Origin: CAZFAP01 sp964516325
GTDB lineage: Bacteria > Auribacterota > JABMQX01
Length of the DNA stretch: 64,000 bases
Assembly: GCA_964516325.1 (NCBI GenBank)
Contig: CAZFAP010000004.1
Location: forward strand, 9,917 to 73,916
Reading direction: 5' to 3'
Part shown: positions 35,761-44,719 of the stretch, in pieces
Numbering within the stretch: position 1 is the first letter of the stretch
How the letters are laid out: every line of letters begins with the position of its first letter
The notes under the pieces: generated by a model
The model's input: the letters and a program-made list of their open reading frames with translations, nothing else
Database searches by the model: none
Told to the model about the DNA's origin: nothing
Position numbers and translations under genes: made by a program

Positions 35761-38544
35761 ATGAGACATGTTGCGATCGGCGTTATCCTTTCTGTCGTTT
35801 TGCTTGGTCAAGCTCACGGTTCCGACGTTCCCGAGCAGCTCAAGGTGAGCGTTTCCTGGGGACATGAGGCGACCTCGAGCGCTCCGTACTTCCTCAGACT
35901 CGCGCCCAATGGATTTGAGGTCACCAAGCCGAAGCCCATGCAGCTTGAGCCAACGGATGGCTTCAAGGACGGCGCCTGGCAGGGCGCGGCAGGCGCCAGC
36001 GATGTGGATGGCTGCGAATTCATTTTGGTCTATCCGAAGCAGCCTCCCAATCGCCAGCGAAAAGAGCACGTCATCTGGACGCACCTACTGCGCGAAGGCG
36101 ACCCCGAGGCGGCAAATCGGCTGCGGCAGGATCCCGCGTTCGATCCCGATCTTCTGGTCCTCACGCTGCAAATGAATAGCGAGGGCACGCGGGGCTTTTC
36201 CGTCGCCGTTGACCAGTTGATTTGCAACAGGGCCATCTGGGCGCCCGAGATGGACGTTTTTCTCACGGCTGGCGAGCCGTTGGTTTCATTCGAGGATCAC
36301 AAGAAGTCCCTGGAGCCATTCAAGGGGCAGCGCGTGCTCAACCGCGTGCGCAGGGAGCCGGAGGCGACCTACGAGCAGTTCATCTCCCTCTGGGCGGATA
36401 TGGGCGATCCGAGAAACGACCATCCCAACCACATCGTCGGCCTGACGTGGGACAGCGCCATTCACAAGTTCGGCATAGACCGCCTCGCCGGAGTGCGCAG
36501 TGACCTGGGCAATCCCGGCCAATTCCGGTTCGCGTTCGATCTCAGCGGGTTCACGTGGAAAGGGCAGAAGCTCGATGACGGGCTTCCGATTATGACGACC
36601 GCGCTCGAAAAGGATGGAATCGCCATTGAAATCGAGCAGTTCGCGTATCCGCTGAATGGACCGCCGCCGGAGCGTCGAGGCGACATCCCAATGGTTCTCC
36701 TCCAGAAGGTCAAACTGACAGAATCGCGCGGTGAGCCGCGCATGCTCTCTCTCCCTCTAAACCATCTCCGGCAGTTTCCGAAGGCGCAGGAAGTCGTCCT
36801 CGCCGCGCAGCGGATCGCAGGCAACATTCTGCTCGAGGACAGTAAATCTCACCGGGTGCTCCTGACCATCGAAGGAACCGATGCCGACGTAAAGCTCCTG
36901 GAATCCACCGAGAAAAGAGACGACAGGGCAGAGGTGATTCACCGGAACGTCAACGTCGAGGTTCCGCTTGACCTCGCCGCCCTCGGCTCACGCGAATTCA
37001 TCGTGAAACTGCCGTCGCCTGTCGTCGAGCCGGGGGATTGTGAGAGACTCCTGAATCTTGGTTACGCCGTCGCACGCCAGAGCACAAGGCGATTCTGGTT
37101 GGACTTTCTTTCCCGCGGGGCTCAGTTCCGCGTTCCAGAGAAGGTAGTGAATGACCTGTTCCGAGCCAACCTCTGGCACGCGTTGCGGCTACCGCGACGA
37201 CATGGTGGGCGGGAACCCAACGTCCGGATTGACCTGCCCTACTCGAATTTTGCCTACGAGCAGAACGGCGTCCCGTGGCCGGTCAATCAAGCGGTTTACG
37301 TGGATTACATGCTCTATGACCTGCGCGGATACCATGACCTCTCCCTGGAGGAACTCCTTACCATCTATGGCAGCAACCAGCAGCAGGACGGGCGGATTGT
37401 CGGTTTCGCGAACTGGGGCGTTTACACTCCGGCGATGGTCTATTCCTCCGCCAAGCACTGCCTTCTTTCAGGCAGCAGGCACGACCTGGAGCAACTCCTT
37501 TCTCCGACTCTGAAAGCCGCGGACGGGTGTCTCGCCGAAATGAAGAAGGCTTCTGAAGTCGAAGGGCCGGGTAAGGGACTGGTTTTGGCGCCGTTGAATG
37601 ATCTGACGCATGAGGCGAGAGCTTGGTCATTCAATCAAGCCTATTTCTACGCCGGTTTCGACGTGCTGGGGAGGCTGCTACGGCAAATCGGGCATCCGCG
37701 TGCGGAGGAGTTTCGCGGCGCAGCCAGGGCGATGCATGAAGCGACTGATCGCGGCTTTGCCCAGGCCTGCATACGTTCACCGTTGGTGCAGTTGCGCGAT
37801 CACACTTGGATTCCATACGTCCCCGCGGACGCGCTCACCCCGCGTCGCCTGATCGAGGTCTGGTATCCGACGGACGTGGACACGGGACCGCTTCACCTCC
37901 CTCGTTTGAAGGCGCTCGATCCGAGTGGTCCCCTCGCCACCTATCTCCTCCACGACCACGAGGACAACCTATATTTCAAGGGCTGGGGCATGGCGAACGA
38001 GCCGGTCTATAACCCGCAGGCGACGGTCTATCTGTTGCGCGACGACCCAAAGGGCGCCAGTCGCGCGTTCTACAGTTATATGGCGTGCGCCTTCAGCCAC
38101 ACCGTCCTCGAGCCGGTGGAACATCGCTGGGGCTGGGGGCAGTTCTTCGGGCCGCCAAGCACGGACGGCGCCTGGTTTGAGCTGTATCGCAACATGCTCA
38201 TTCAAGAGCGAGACGACGACACCGTGCTTCTTTTCGCAGCTACTCCGAGGAGGTGGCTGGAGGATGGCAAGAGAGTCGAAGTCGAGCGCGCACCCACTTA
38301 TTACGGAACCCTCTCGGCGACCGTCGAGAGTAGAGCTAACAACGGTAGAATCACGGCAGAGATCAGACCATCCGGTCCCCGCCAGCCGAAGGCCCTGCTC
38401 GTCCGCTTTCGCCATCCTCAAGCAACCCCGATGCGATCCGTCAGTGTCAACGGTCAATCCTGGACGGACTTCGATGTCGAGAAGGAATGGGTTCGCATCA
38501 ACAACCCGACAGCGCAGCGGTATCTCATCGAGGTGAATTATTGA
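35761..38544 (+). CDS. Secreted six-hairpin (alpha/alpha)6 glycosidase-like protein
   Basis: The 927-residue protein starts at ATG 35761 just after gaggtggg; GTG 35752 overlaps that site. A signal peptide ends AHGSD. Residues ~25-430 are beta-rich, and ~450-790 show helical-barrel motifs of six-hairpin glycosidases: VVNDLFRANLWHALRLPRRHG, NFAYEQNGVPWPVNQAVYVDYMLYDL, QQDGRIVGFANWG, WSFNQAYFYAGFDVLGRLL, DHEDNLYFKGWGMANEP and HRWGWGQFFGPPSTDGAWFE. A C-terminal Ig-like cap follows. Such folds include GH63-, GH94- and GH127-like hydrolases and lyases; conserved Asp/Glu in YEQNG and NEP are candidate acids. Only 16 bases separate it from the GH39-like gene, so the two are cotranscribed. Confidence 0.78.
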   Translation: MRHVAIGVILSVVLLGQAHGSDVPEQLKVSVSWGHEATSSAPYFLRLAPNGFEVTKPKPMQLEPTDGFKDGAWQGAAGASDVDGCEFILVYPKQPPNRQRKEHVIWTHLLREGDPEAANRLRQDPAFDPDLLVLTLQMNSEGTRGFSVAVDQLICNRAIWAPEMDVFLTAGEPLVSFEDHKKSLEPFKGQRVLNRVRREPEATYEQFISLWADMGDPRNDHPNHIVGLTWDSAIHKFGIDRLAGVRSDLGNPGQFRFAFDLSGFTWKGQKLDDGLPIMTTALEKDGIAIEIEQFAYPLNGPPPERRGDIPMVLLQKVKLTESRGEPRMLSLPLNHLRQFPKAQEVVLAAQRIAGNILLEDSKSHRVLLTIEGTDADVKLLESTEKRDDRAEVIHRNVNVEVPLDLAALGSREFIVKLPSPVVEPGDCERLLNLGYAVARQSTRRFWLDFLSRGAQFRVPEKVVNDLFRANLWHALRLPRRHGGREPNVRIDLPYSNFAYEQNGVPWPVNQAVYVDYMLYDLRGYHDLSLEELLTIYGSNQQQDGRIVGFANWGVYTPAMVYSSAKHCLLSGSRHDLEQLLSPTLKAADGCLAEMKKASEVEGPGKGLVLAPLNDLTHEARAWSFNQAYFYAGFDVLGRLLRQIGHPRAEEFRGAARAMHEATDRGFAQACIRSPLVQLRDHTWIPYVPADALTPRRLIEVWYPTDVDTGPLHLPRLKALDPSGPLATYLLHDHEDNLYFKGWGMANEPVYNPQATVYLLRDDPKGASRAFYSYMACAFSHTVLEPVEHRWGWGQFFGPPSTDGAWFELYRNMLIQERDDDTVLLFAATPRRWLEDGKRVEVERAPTYYGTLSATVESRANNGRITAEIRPSGPRQPKALLVRFRHPQATPMRSVSVNGQSWTDFDVEKEWVRINNPTAQRYLIEVNY

Positions 38545-38560
38545 GAACAGGAGGGACGTT

Positions 38561-39949
38561 ATGAAGCGTGTTATTGGCGTCTTCTTCATCGCTTTGCTGG
38601 GCGTTCAAGCAGTTTGTGCGCAACCGCGTGAGACCTCTATCACAATCTCGTTTGCTGAACGGCTCGGACCGCTCGAGATAGACCGCATGGCCCTCGGGCA
38701 GGGCGGCCTGTCAGAAGAACCGATGTGGGCGGATCGGATTCCGGAGATTCGCGCGCTGCGTCCGTGTCTGATCCGCCTGTTTGTCCAGGAGTATTTCGAC
38801 CTTCTTCCCGAGCGCGGTCGCTATCACTTCACGACGCTGGACCGTTCCGTTGACACGATCCTGAAAACCGGCGCCAAGCCGCTCATGTGCATTTGCTTCA
38901 AACCGCGAGTGCTTTTCCCCGTCGTGAATCAGGATGTTGTTGAGCCGAACGACTACGAGGAATGGGAGCGGCTGGTTTACAACCTCGTGAAGCATTACCG
39001 CGACTCGGGCGCCGCAATTCGCTACTGGGAAATTACGAACGAGCCGGACATCGGCGAGAGCGGCGGTTGCCCCTATCGTTTCCAACCGGAGAGCTACGTG
39101 CGCTATTACAAGCGGACCGCCGCTGCCATTTTACGAGCGGATCCCGAGGCGCGGGTCGGGGGACCGGCTTTAGCCAGCGTTCGCTCACCGATATTTCCCG
39201 CATTGCTGAGTCTTTGCGACAAGGAGAGTGTGCCCCTCCACTTCGTGTCCTGGCACATTTACAGCAGCGATCCGGGGCAGATTCGCGAAACCATTCATTA
39301 CGTCCAGGACCTGCTCAAGAAGTACCCCGGTTTGAAGCCGGAGACGATCCTCGACGAGTGGAACATGGACTTGATGAATCCTCCGCTCGATGCACGATTC
39401 CAACCGTGCTTCATTGCAGAGGTCATCTGGCAGATGAAAGAGGCAGGGCTTGACTACTCGTGCTATTACCACATTCGGGATTATCACGTTTCTTATGAAC
39501 GGTTCGCACCGTTCATGTCGCCGCAGGGAACTGCTTTCATGACGAGGTGGTGGAATCGGATGCCCCAGTTCGATGGCCTGTTCGACTACCAGAACAACGT
39601 GCGGCCGTCCTACTTCGCGTTCAAGCTGCTTTCTCGTCTCGCCGGCGAACGACTGCGTCTTGCTTCTTCCGACGCGGCCGTCCACGGATTCATGACGCAC
39701 GACGACAAGCTTCAGACCTACAATCTTCTGCTCTGGAATTTCTCAGAATCACCGGCGGACGTGGCACTCTCGCTGGAGAACCTGCAGAAGAACATGAAGG
39801 TGCGGCATCTCGTTCTTGATGCTTTGGCTCCCAGCGCAGACGAGAACGCGCGCCTCCATCTTGAACGCCTCGCGGAACTCAAAAAAGGAACCCAGCAACT
39901 GCGAGTCCACTTCGACCCATATGCCGTAAGGTTCTGGTCGCTCGAGTGA
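38561..39949 (+). CDS. Secreted GH39-like glycosidase (beta-xylosidase/iduronidase clan)
   Basis: The 462-residue protein starts at ATG 38561 after caggaggg and has a signal peptide ending VCAQP. The clan-A barrel shows acid/base Glu161 in WEITNEPD and nucleophile Glu266 in ILDEWN, with HIYSS and YYHIRDYH strands between and after, and a beta-sandwich tail (~370-462). GH39 enzymes cleave beta-xylosides or alpha-L-iduronides, so a uronic-acid or xylan-type target is possible, but substrate residues cannot be read here. Last gene of the 23.0-39.9 kb operon. Confidence 0.85.
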   Translation: MKRVIGVFFIALLGVQAVCAQPRETSITISFAERLGPLEIDRMALGQGGLSEEPMWADRIPEIRALRPCLIRLFVQEYFDLLPERGRYHFTTLDRSVDTILKTGAKPLMCICFKPRVLFPVVNQDVVEPNDYEEWERLVYNLVKHYRDSGAAIRYWEITNEPDIGESGGCPYRFQPESYVRYYKRTAAAILRADPEARVGGPALASVRSPIFPALLSLCDKESVPLHFVSWHIYSSDPGQIRETIHYVQDLLKKYPGLKPETILDEWNMDLMNPPLDARFQPCFIAEVIWQMKEAGLDYSCYYHIRDYHVSYERFAPFMSPQGTAFMTRWWNRMPQFDGLFDYQNNVRPSYFAFKLLSRLAGERLRLASSDAAVHGFMTHDDKLQTYNLLLWNFSESPADVALSLENLQKNMKVRHLVLDALAPSADENARLHLERLAELKKGTQQLRVHFDPYAVRFWSLE

Positions 39950-40036
39950 AGAAGTCGAACGGATGAATGGAGGGACCCTGTAAGATGCCCGCGTGCCCAT
40001 GGACGAATCAGGGGCAGGACAGGTCCGAGGGCAAAT

Positions 40037-40075
40037 GTCAACATGCTCGGTTGACAACCCGCGATACTCGTCAAC
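40037..40075. promoter_or_regulatory. Triple GTTGAC/GTCAAC half-site cluster (possible operator)
   Basis: gtcaac (40037-40042) and gttgac (40050-40055) form a perfect 6-bp palindrome with a 7-base spacer, and a third gtcaac follows at 40070-40075. The central copy reads TTGACA. It lies 85-123 bases before the phzF remnant start. A transcription-factor site is an inference. Confidence 0.3.
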
Positions 40076-40159
40076 GGTAAGGCGCCGGTTCACGAACAGC
40101 CGATTGGCTCCGACGATGGGGTCGTTCAGGGCCATTTTGGAGACGGAAAGGAGGAGTAA

Positions 40160-40552
40160 GTGGGAGAAGAGATTTTCCAGGTAGATGCGTTCACGGACAG
40201 AGCCTTTGCAGGGAATCCGGCTGCGGTCTGCATCCTGAAAAAGGCACGCGATGACGACTGGAGGCAGAACGTGGCAAAGGAAATGAACCTGTCGGAAACA
40301 GCGTTCTTGCGAAGGGGACATGACCATTTCAGTTTACGTTGGTTTACGCCGGTCGTGGAGGTTGAGTGGAAACCCGATGTCCGTCGGGAGGGCCGGAGTC
40401 TTTCTCTTGAGGAAAGTGAGGCGTTATCGCGGAATCTCAGACTCTTCCCGCGCCCTGATCGGGTGGGATCACGCGTAGTCGCCCGCCGCGGCGCCCGCCC
40501 CATTGTGCTTCAAGTAGTAAGCACACTAACTCATAAATCCAGTAACGTATGA
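40160..40552 (+). pseudogene. Truncated PhzF-family isomerase/epimerase
   Basis: GTG 40160 follows a strong aaaggaggag. Residues 1-63 match the PhzF N-terminus (FQVDAFTDRAFAGNPAAVCIL, W....A.EMNLSETAFL, FSLRWFTPVVEV). The essential continuation DLCGHATLA is missing: after EV the frame continues into unrelated basic sequence, and the last dozen residues (THKSSNV) are encoded by the left end of a MITE-like element. PhzF proteins are normally 260-300 residues, so this 130-residue frame is surely inactive. Confidence 0.85.
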
Positions 40553-40700
40553 ACCCCCGCGGAAGGCGGGGCGGGGGACGCTCTTTTTGACGGGATCAGG
40601 GGATATACAGGATGCCGTAAAGCGGCACCAGACGAATCGGGGTCATCCTGTAAATGCTGTCAAACAGGACGCCATTGAACTTATGAACTTCAGCACTACG
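40514..40700 (+). repeat. MITE-like element, copy 2
   Basis: The left end taagcacactaactcataaa and the right end gaacttatgaacttcagcac are imperfect inverted repeats. The core holds a cccccgc/gcggggg hairpin followed by acgctctttttg (a plausible plus-strand terminator) and gacgaatcggggtcatcctg. It supplies the stop of the phzF remnant on the left and the stop codon (40696-40698) of the minus-strand TPR gene on the right. Confidence 0.75.
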
Positions 40701-41334
40701 TTGCCCCTTCTGGGCCCGTCGTAGGTCTTTGCCCCGTCGAGTTCCCTGCTTCCCGGCGGAGGCTTTCGACCCTCTGCTCTGCTCTTTGGGCAAGCTTTGT
40801 CCCCGGCCAGTTCTGGATGATCTTTGAGAGCGTTGCGATGGCGGCTTCCGTGTCTCGGAGGTTCGTCTCGTAAATGTCCGCAATGCGGTTGAGGACAGAA
40901 GCGGCCTGCGCCGTGCTGATCGGCAGTGTCAGGCACACCTGCAGTTCAGAGATCGCCCGACGAAAGTCCTTCATTTCCCGGCTGTAGATATCGGCAATCT
41001 CCAATCGCAATCCGAGGTCTTCGGGCTCCTCCTCGAGTGCGAGCCGAAACTCGGAGATTGCCTCCTCGAATTGCCCCTGGGTGGCCAGCCATTTCGCCCG
41101 CGAGTAGTCTTTCTTAGTTTTCCCCTTATCCGGGGCGTAGAGCTTGTTGATGAGGCCGCCCGATACGGCCCCCGCGAGAGGATAGCAGGTCAGAGCCGCT
41201 ATGAAGACGAGGATTATGATGGCGAGGAAGAGTCCCCATCCGAACTGCTCCGCGAACAGGATGCGGACGCCGATCAGTGCGACGACCAAGGCCAGGACGC
41301 TCCCCAGCCAAACGGCTTTCAGCATGCCTCTCAT
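40696..41334 (-). CDS. Membrane-anchored TPR protein (paralogue of the next gene)
   Basis: The 212-residue protein starts at ATG 41334 (site aaggcggg). Two transmembrane segments at ~8-27 and ~33-60 precede two to three TPR-like hairpins (ATQGQFEEAISEFRLALEEEPEDLG; DFRRAISELQVCL; DTEAAIATLSKIIQNWPGTK). It matches the neighbouring 41408-42007 product along its whole TPR part (LRLEIADIYSREMKDFRRAIS against LRLEIAEILCRDMKEYRRAIS), so the pair arose by tandem duplication. Its stop codon lies within the end of a MITE-like element. A role in the PilT-linked pilus or secretion machinery is inferred from context. Confidence 0.8.
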   Translation of the reverse strand: MRGMLKAVWLGSVLALVVALIGVRILFAEQFGWGLFLAIIILVFIAALTCYPLAGAVSGGLINKLYAPDKGKTKKDYSRAKWLATQGQFEEAISEFRLALEEEPEDLGLRLEIADIYSREMKDFRRAISELQVCLTLPISTAQAASVLNRIADIYETNLRDTEAAIATLSKIIQNWPGTKLAQRAEQRVESLRREAGNSTGQRPTTGPEGAT

Positions 41335-41407
41335 TTCAACACCCGCCTTGAGATTGCGACCGAGTCTGCGGCGTGAGCATATCCATCAGAATTCCTTGCC
41401 CCGTCAA

Positions 41408-42006
41408 TCACCCGGCGGTTTCGTTGGGGTACTGCATGCTTTCAATCCTCTGCCGTGCCCTCTGAGCGACCTTTGTCCCGGGCCAGTTCTGGGCTATTTT
41501 CCTGAGTGTGGCAAGAGCCGCCTCTTCGTCGCCCAGATTGATCTCGTAGATATCCGCGATGCGGTTCAGAACCGAGGCGCCCTGCGTCTCGCCCAACCGC
41601 ACCTTCAGGCACTCTTCCAGCTCCGAAATCGCGCGGCGGTACTCCTTCATGTCCCGGCAAAGAATCTCGGCAATCTCCAGGCGGAGCATCACGTTCTCGG
41701 GGTCCTTTTCCAAGCCTCGCCGGTACTCCTGAATCGCCTCTTCAAATTCCCCCTGCGCCGCGAAGCTTCTTGCGACCGAGTATTCTCTCGCTATCTTTCC
41801 GGCGTGGCGACGAAGCAGATGCTCAAGCAGCCTCTCGCTGAAAAGGGTGGCGAGCGGCGGAGCGATGAACGCAGCAATGATTGCCCACGAAATGAGGACG
41901 ACCCACAACGATTCGAAAGCGAAAGGGAGAGTCCGCGAGAAGAAGAGATAGGCAATGATCAGACCTACCCCGATCAGCAGCCGAATTCGCTCGCCTCTCT
42001 CCATCA

Positions 42007-42007
<1 letters not shown>
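41408..42007 (-). CDS. Membrane-anchored TPR protein translationally coupled to pilT
   Basis: The ATG at 42007 overlaps the pilT stop codon (TGATG arrangement), a clear sign of coupled translation; the longer frame to 42097 lies inside pilT. The 199-residue product has two hydrophobic segments (IRLLIGVGLIIAYLFF; LWVVLISWAIIAAFIAPPL) and then TPR hairpins (FAAQGEFEEAIQEYRRGLEKDPE; EYRRAISELEECLK; DEEAALATLRKIAQNWPGT). It is a paralogue of the gene at 40696-41334. TPR proteins of this form often assist pilus biogenesis. Confidence 0.85.
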
Positions 42008-43059
<1,052 letters not shown>

Positions 43060-43212
43060 CTCTCACCTCATTCCAAAATCGTGAGTTACGCATGCAACCG
43101 CAGTCCCCAAAGGGAACCCTCTGTCACCTCCCATTCGTTCCTGGCGCCTTCGGCGCTCCCTGCGGTAAGTCCCCCCCGCAACTTGGGCATTAGTGCCCGG
43201 CGAAGAAATCTC

Positions 43213-43251
43213 TTGACGTTGCATGCTCACCATGCTAATTTCGCGATTAGC
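43213..43251 (+). promoter_or_regulatory. Extended -10 promoter with overlapping palindromic operator
   Basis: TTGACG (43213-43218), a 17-base spacer and TAATTT (43236-43241) preceded directly by TGC make an extended -10 promoter. The palindrome gctaat-ttcgcg-attagc (43234-43251) covers the -10, a typical repressor position. It faces the PilZ gene (start 43299); pilT diverges on the other strand. Confidence 0.45.
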
Positions 43252-43298
43252 AAGGACGGCAACTATCGTCGCGAAACACCCAGAAGGGGGTGGGCCAG

Positions 43299-43646
43299 AT
43301 GGGTACACTGGACGTTGACCGTACCTTTCACAAGCACCTGCCGGTGATCATCCAAAGAAAGAGACTCCTTGGAAGGACCTCCCCGCATAGAGCCTATATT
43401 CAGGACATTAACCTCCACGGGGGCCGCCTCTTCACCACCGAGCCGCTCTCTGATAACTGCCATATTTGCATTACTTTTAGGGATCCCGATAGCGACACCG
43501 ACAGGGTTTTGTGCGCCAAGGTAACCAACGCAGAGTGCATCGTCTTCCAGGGCAAACCGGTCTATCACGCTCACATGGAGTTCCTGAAGCTCACCAAGCA
43601 CGACGAGGTGATGCTCCAGAACATTTTTTACGCTGGCCGTAAGTAG
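43299..43646 (+). CDS. PilZ-domain protein (probable c-di-GMP receptor)
   Basis: The 115-residue protein starts at ATG 43299 eight bases after aaggggg; GTG 43290 is an alternative. A PilZ fold is suggested by basic residues in IIQRKRLLGR (the RXXXR region) and the second motif DINLHGGR in place of the usual (D/N)XSXXG, where the Ser is replaced by His. c-di-GMP binding is therefore probable but not certain. Its position beside pilT suggests regulation of pilus motility. The last 19 bases overlap the hemB end tail to tail. Confidence 0.72.
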   Translation: MGTLDVDRTFHKHLPVIIQRKRLLGRTSPHRAYIQDINLHGGRLFTTEPLSDNCHICITFRDPDSDTDRVLCAKVTNAECIVFQGKPVYHAHMEFLKLTKHDEVMLQNIFYAGRK

Positions 43647-44617
43647 CTCGCCAGTTCCGCAGCCCAGTAGGAGATGAGGAGGTCGGCGCCCGCCCTTTTT
43701 ACGCCGGTTAGTATCTCGACCATGGCGCTCGTCGCGTCAATCCATCCTTTCTGCGCTGCCGCCTTCACCATAGCATATTCGCCGCTCACATTGTAGGCCG
43801 CTATCGGCACGTCGAAACGTTCCTTCGCCCGGCAAATCACGTCCAGGTACGCCAGCGCCGGCTTCACCATTACGATGTCCGCGCCTTCCTCGATGTCCAG
43901 TTCCATCTCCCGCATCGCTTCCCGCCAGTTCGCAATGTCCATCTGATAGGATTTGCGGTCGCCAAACGCGGGAGGGGATTCTGCGGCGTCGCGAAAGGGA
44001 CCGTAGAAGGAGGAAGCATATTTTGCTGAGTAAGACATAATTGCGGTCATGGGGAAGTTCTCGTCATCCAGCGCTCTACGAATGGCGGCGACAGCCCCGT
44101 CCATCATCCCGCTCGGCGCCACGATATCGGCGCCCGATGCCGCGTGCGAAACCGCTGTCTTGGCCAGGAGTTCCAACGTGGCGTCGTTATCCATAGTCGC
44201 TCCTTTTCCTTCGCCGCGAACGAGTCCACAGTGGCCGTGACTCATGTATTCGCACAGACACACATCCGTGATGACCACGCTCTCGACGCCATTGTCCTTT
44301 ATCTGTCTTACGGCTTTCTGGACGACGCCATCTTTGTTGTACGCCTCCGACGCGCGATCGTCCTTTCTCTTTGGAATGCCGAAAAGAATGACCGCGGGGA
44401 TGCCGAGCCGCGCGGCCTCTTTCACGTCTCCGACCACATCACTGAGGGGAATCTGAAAGCAACCCGGCATGGACTCGATTGGCTGTCTTTCGGAGATTTT
44501 CTCCGAGACAAAGACGGGCAGCACAAAATCGCTTGGGGATAGCCGTGTTTCCCGAACCATCCGTCTCAGCTTGTCATTGACCCTCATCCTTCTCATGCGA
44601 ACCGTCGGATAACCCAT
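43628..44617 (-). CDS. hemB: Delta-aminolevulinic acid dehydratase (porphobilinogen synthase)
   Basis: The 329-residue protein starts at ATG 44617 after gagaagg; an in-frame start at 44698 is too far upstream. It condenses two 5-aminolevulinate molecules to porphobilinogen, the second step of tetrapyrrole synthesis. Schiff-base lysines lie in SYSAKYASSFYGPFRDA and VMVKPALAYLD. The metal loop DVCLCEYMSHGHCG has the three cysteines of the zinc-dependent type. Tetrapyrrole supply suits an organism with about 50 covalent hemes encoded 28 kb away. It converges with, and overlaps by 19 bases, the PilZ gene. Confidence 0.96.
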   Translation of the reverse strand: MGYPTVRMRRMRVNDKLRRMVRETRLSPSDFVLPVFVSEKISERQPIESMPGCFQIPLSDVVGDVKEAARLGIPAVILFGIPKRKDDRASEAYNKDGVVQKAVRQIKDNGVESVVITDVCLCEYMSHGHCGLVRGEGKGATMDNDATLELLAKTAVSHAASGADIVAPSGMMDGAVAAIRRALDDENFPMTAIMSYSAKYASSFYGPFRDAAESPPAFGDRKSYQMDIANWREAMREMELDIEEGADIVMVKPALAYLDVICRAKERFDVPIAAYNVSGEYAMVKAAAQKGWIDATSAMVEILTGVKRAGADLLISYWAAELASYLRPA

Positions 44618-44719
44618 TTTCCTTCTCCCATTGCGTTGGTGGCCATTCAGTTCCGGGCCGCGACCCAAGTCTTGCCAGTCTCTTCGCTCTTGATGCACGT
44701 TGTGTTAGACGCCGCCTGG

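Noticed and set aside
40160..40552. Functional short PhzF protein
   Set aside because: The conserved catalytic-core continuation is absent and the tail is repeat-encoded.
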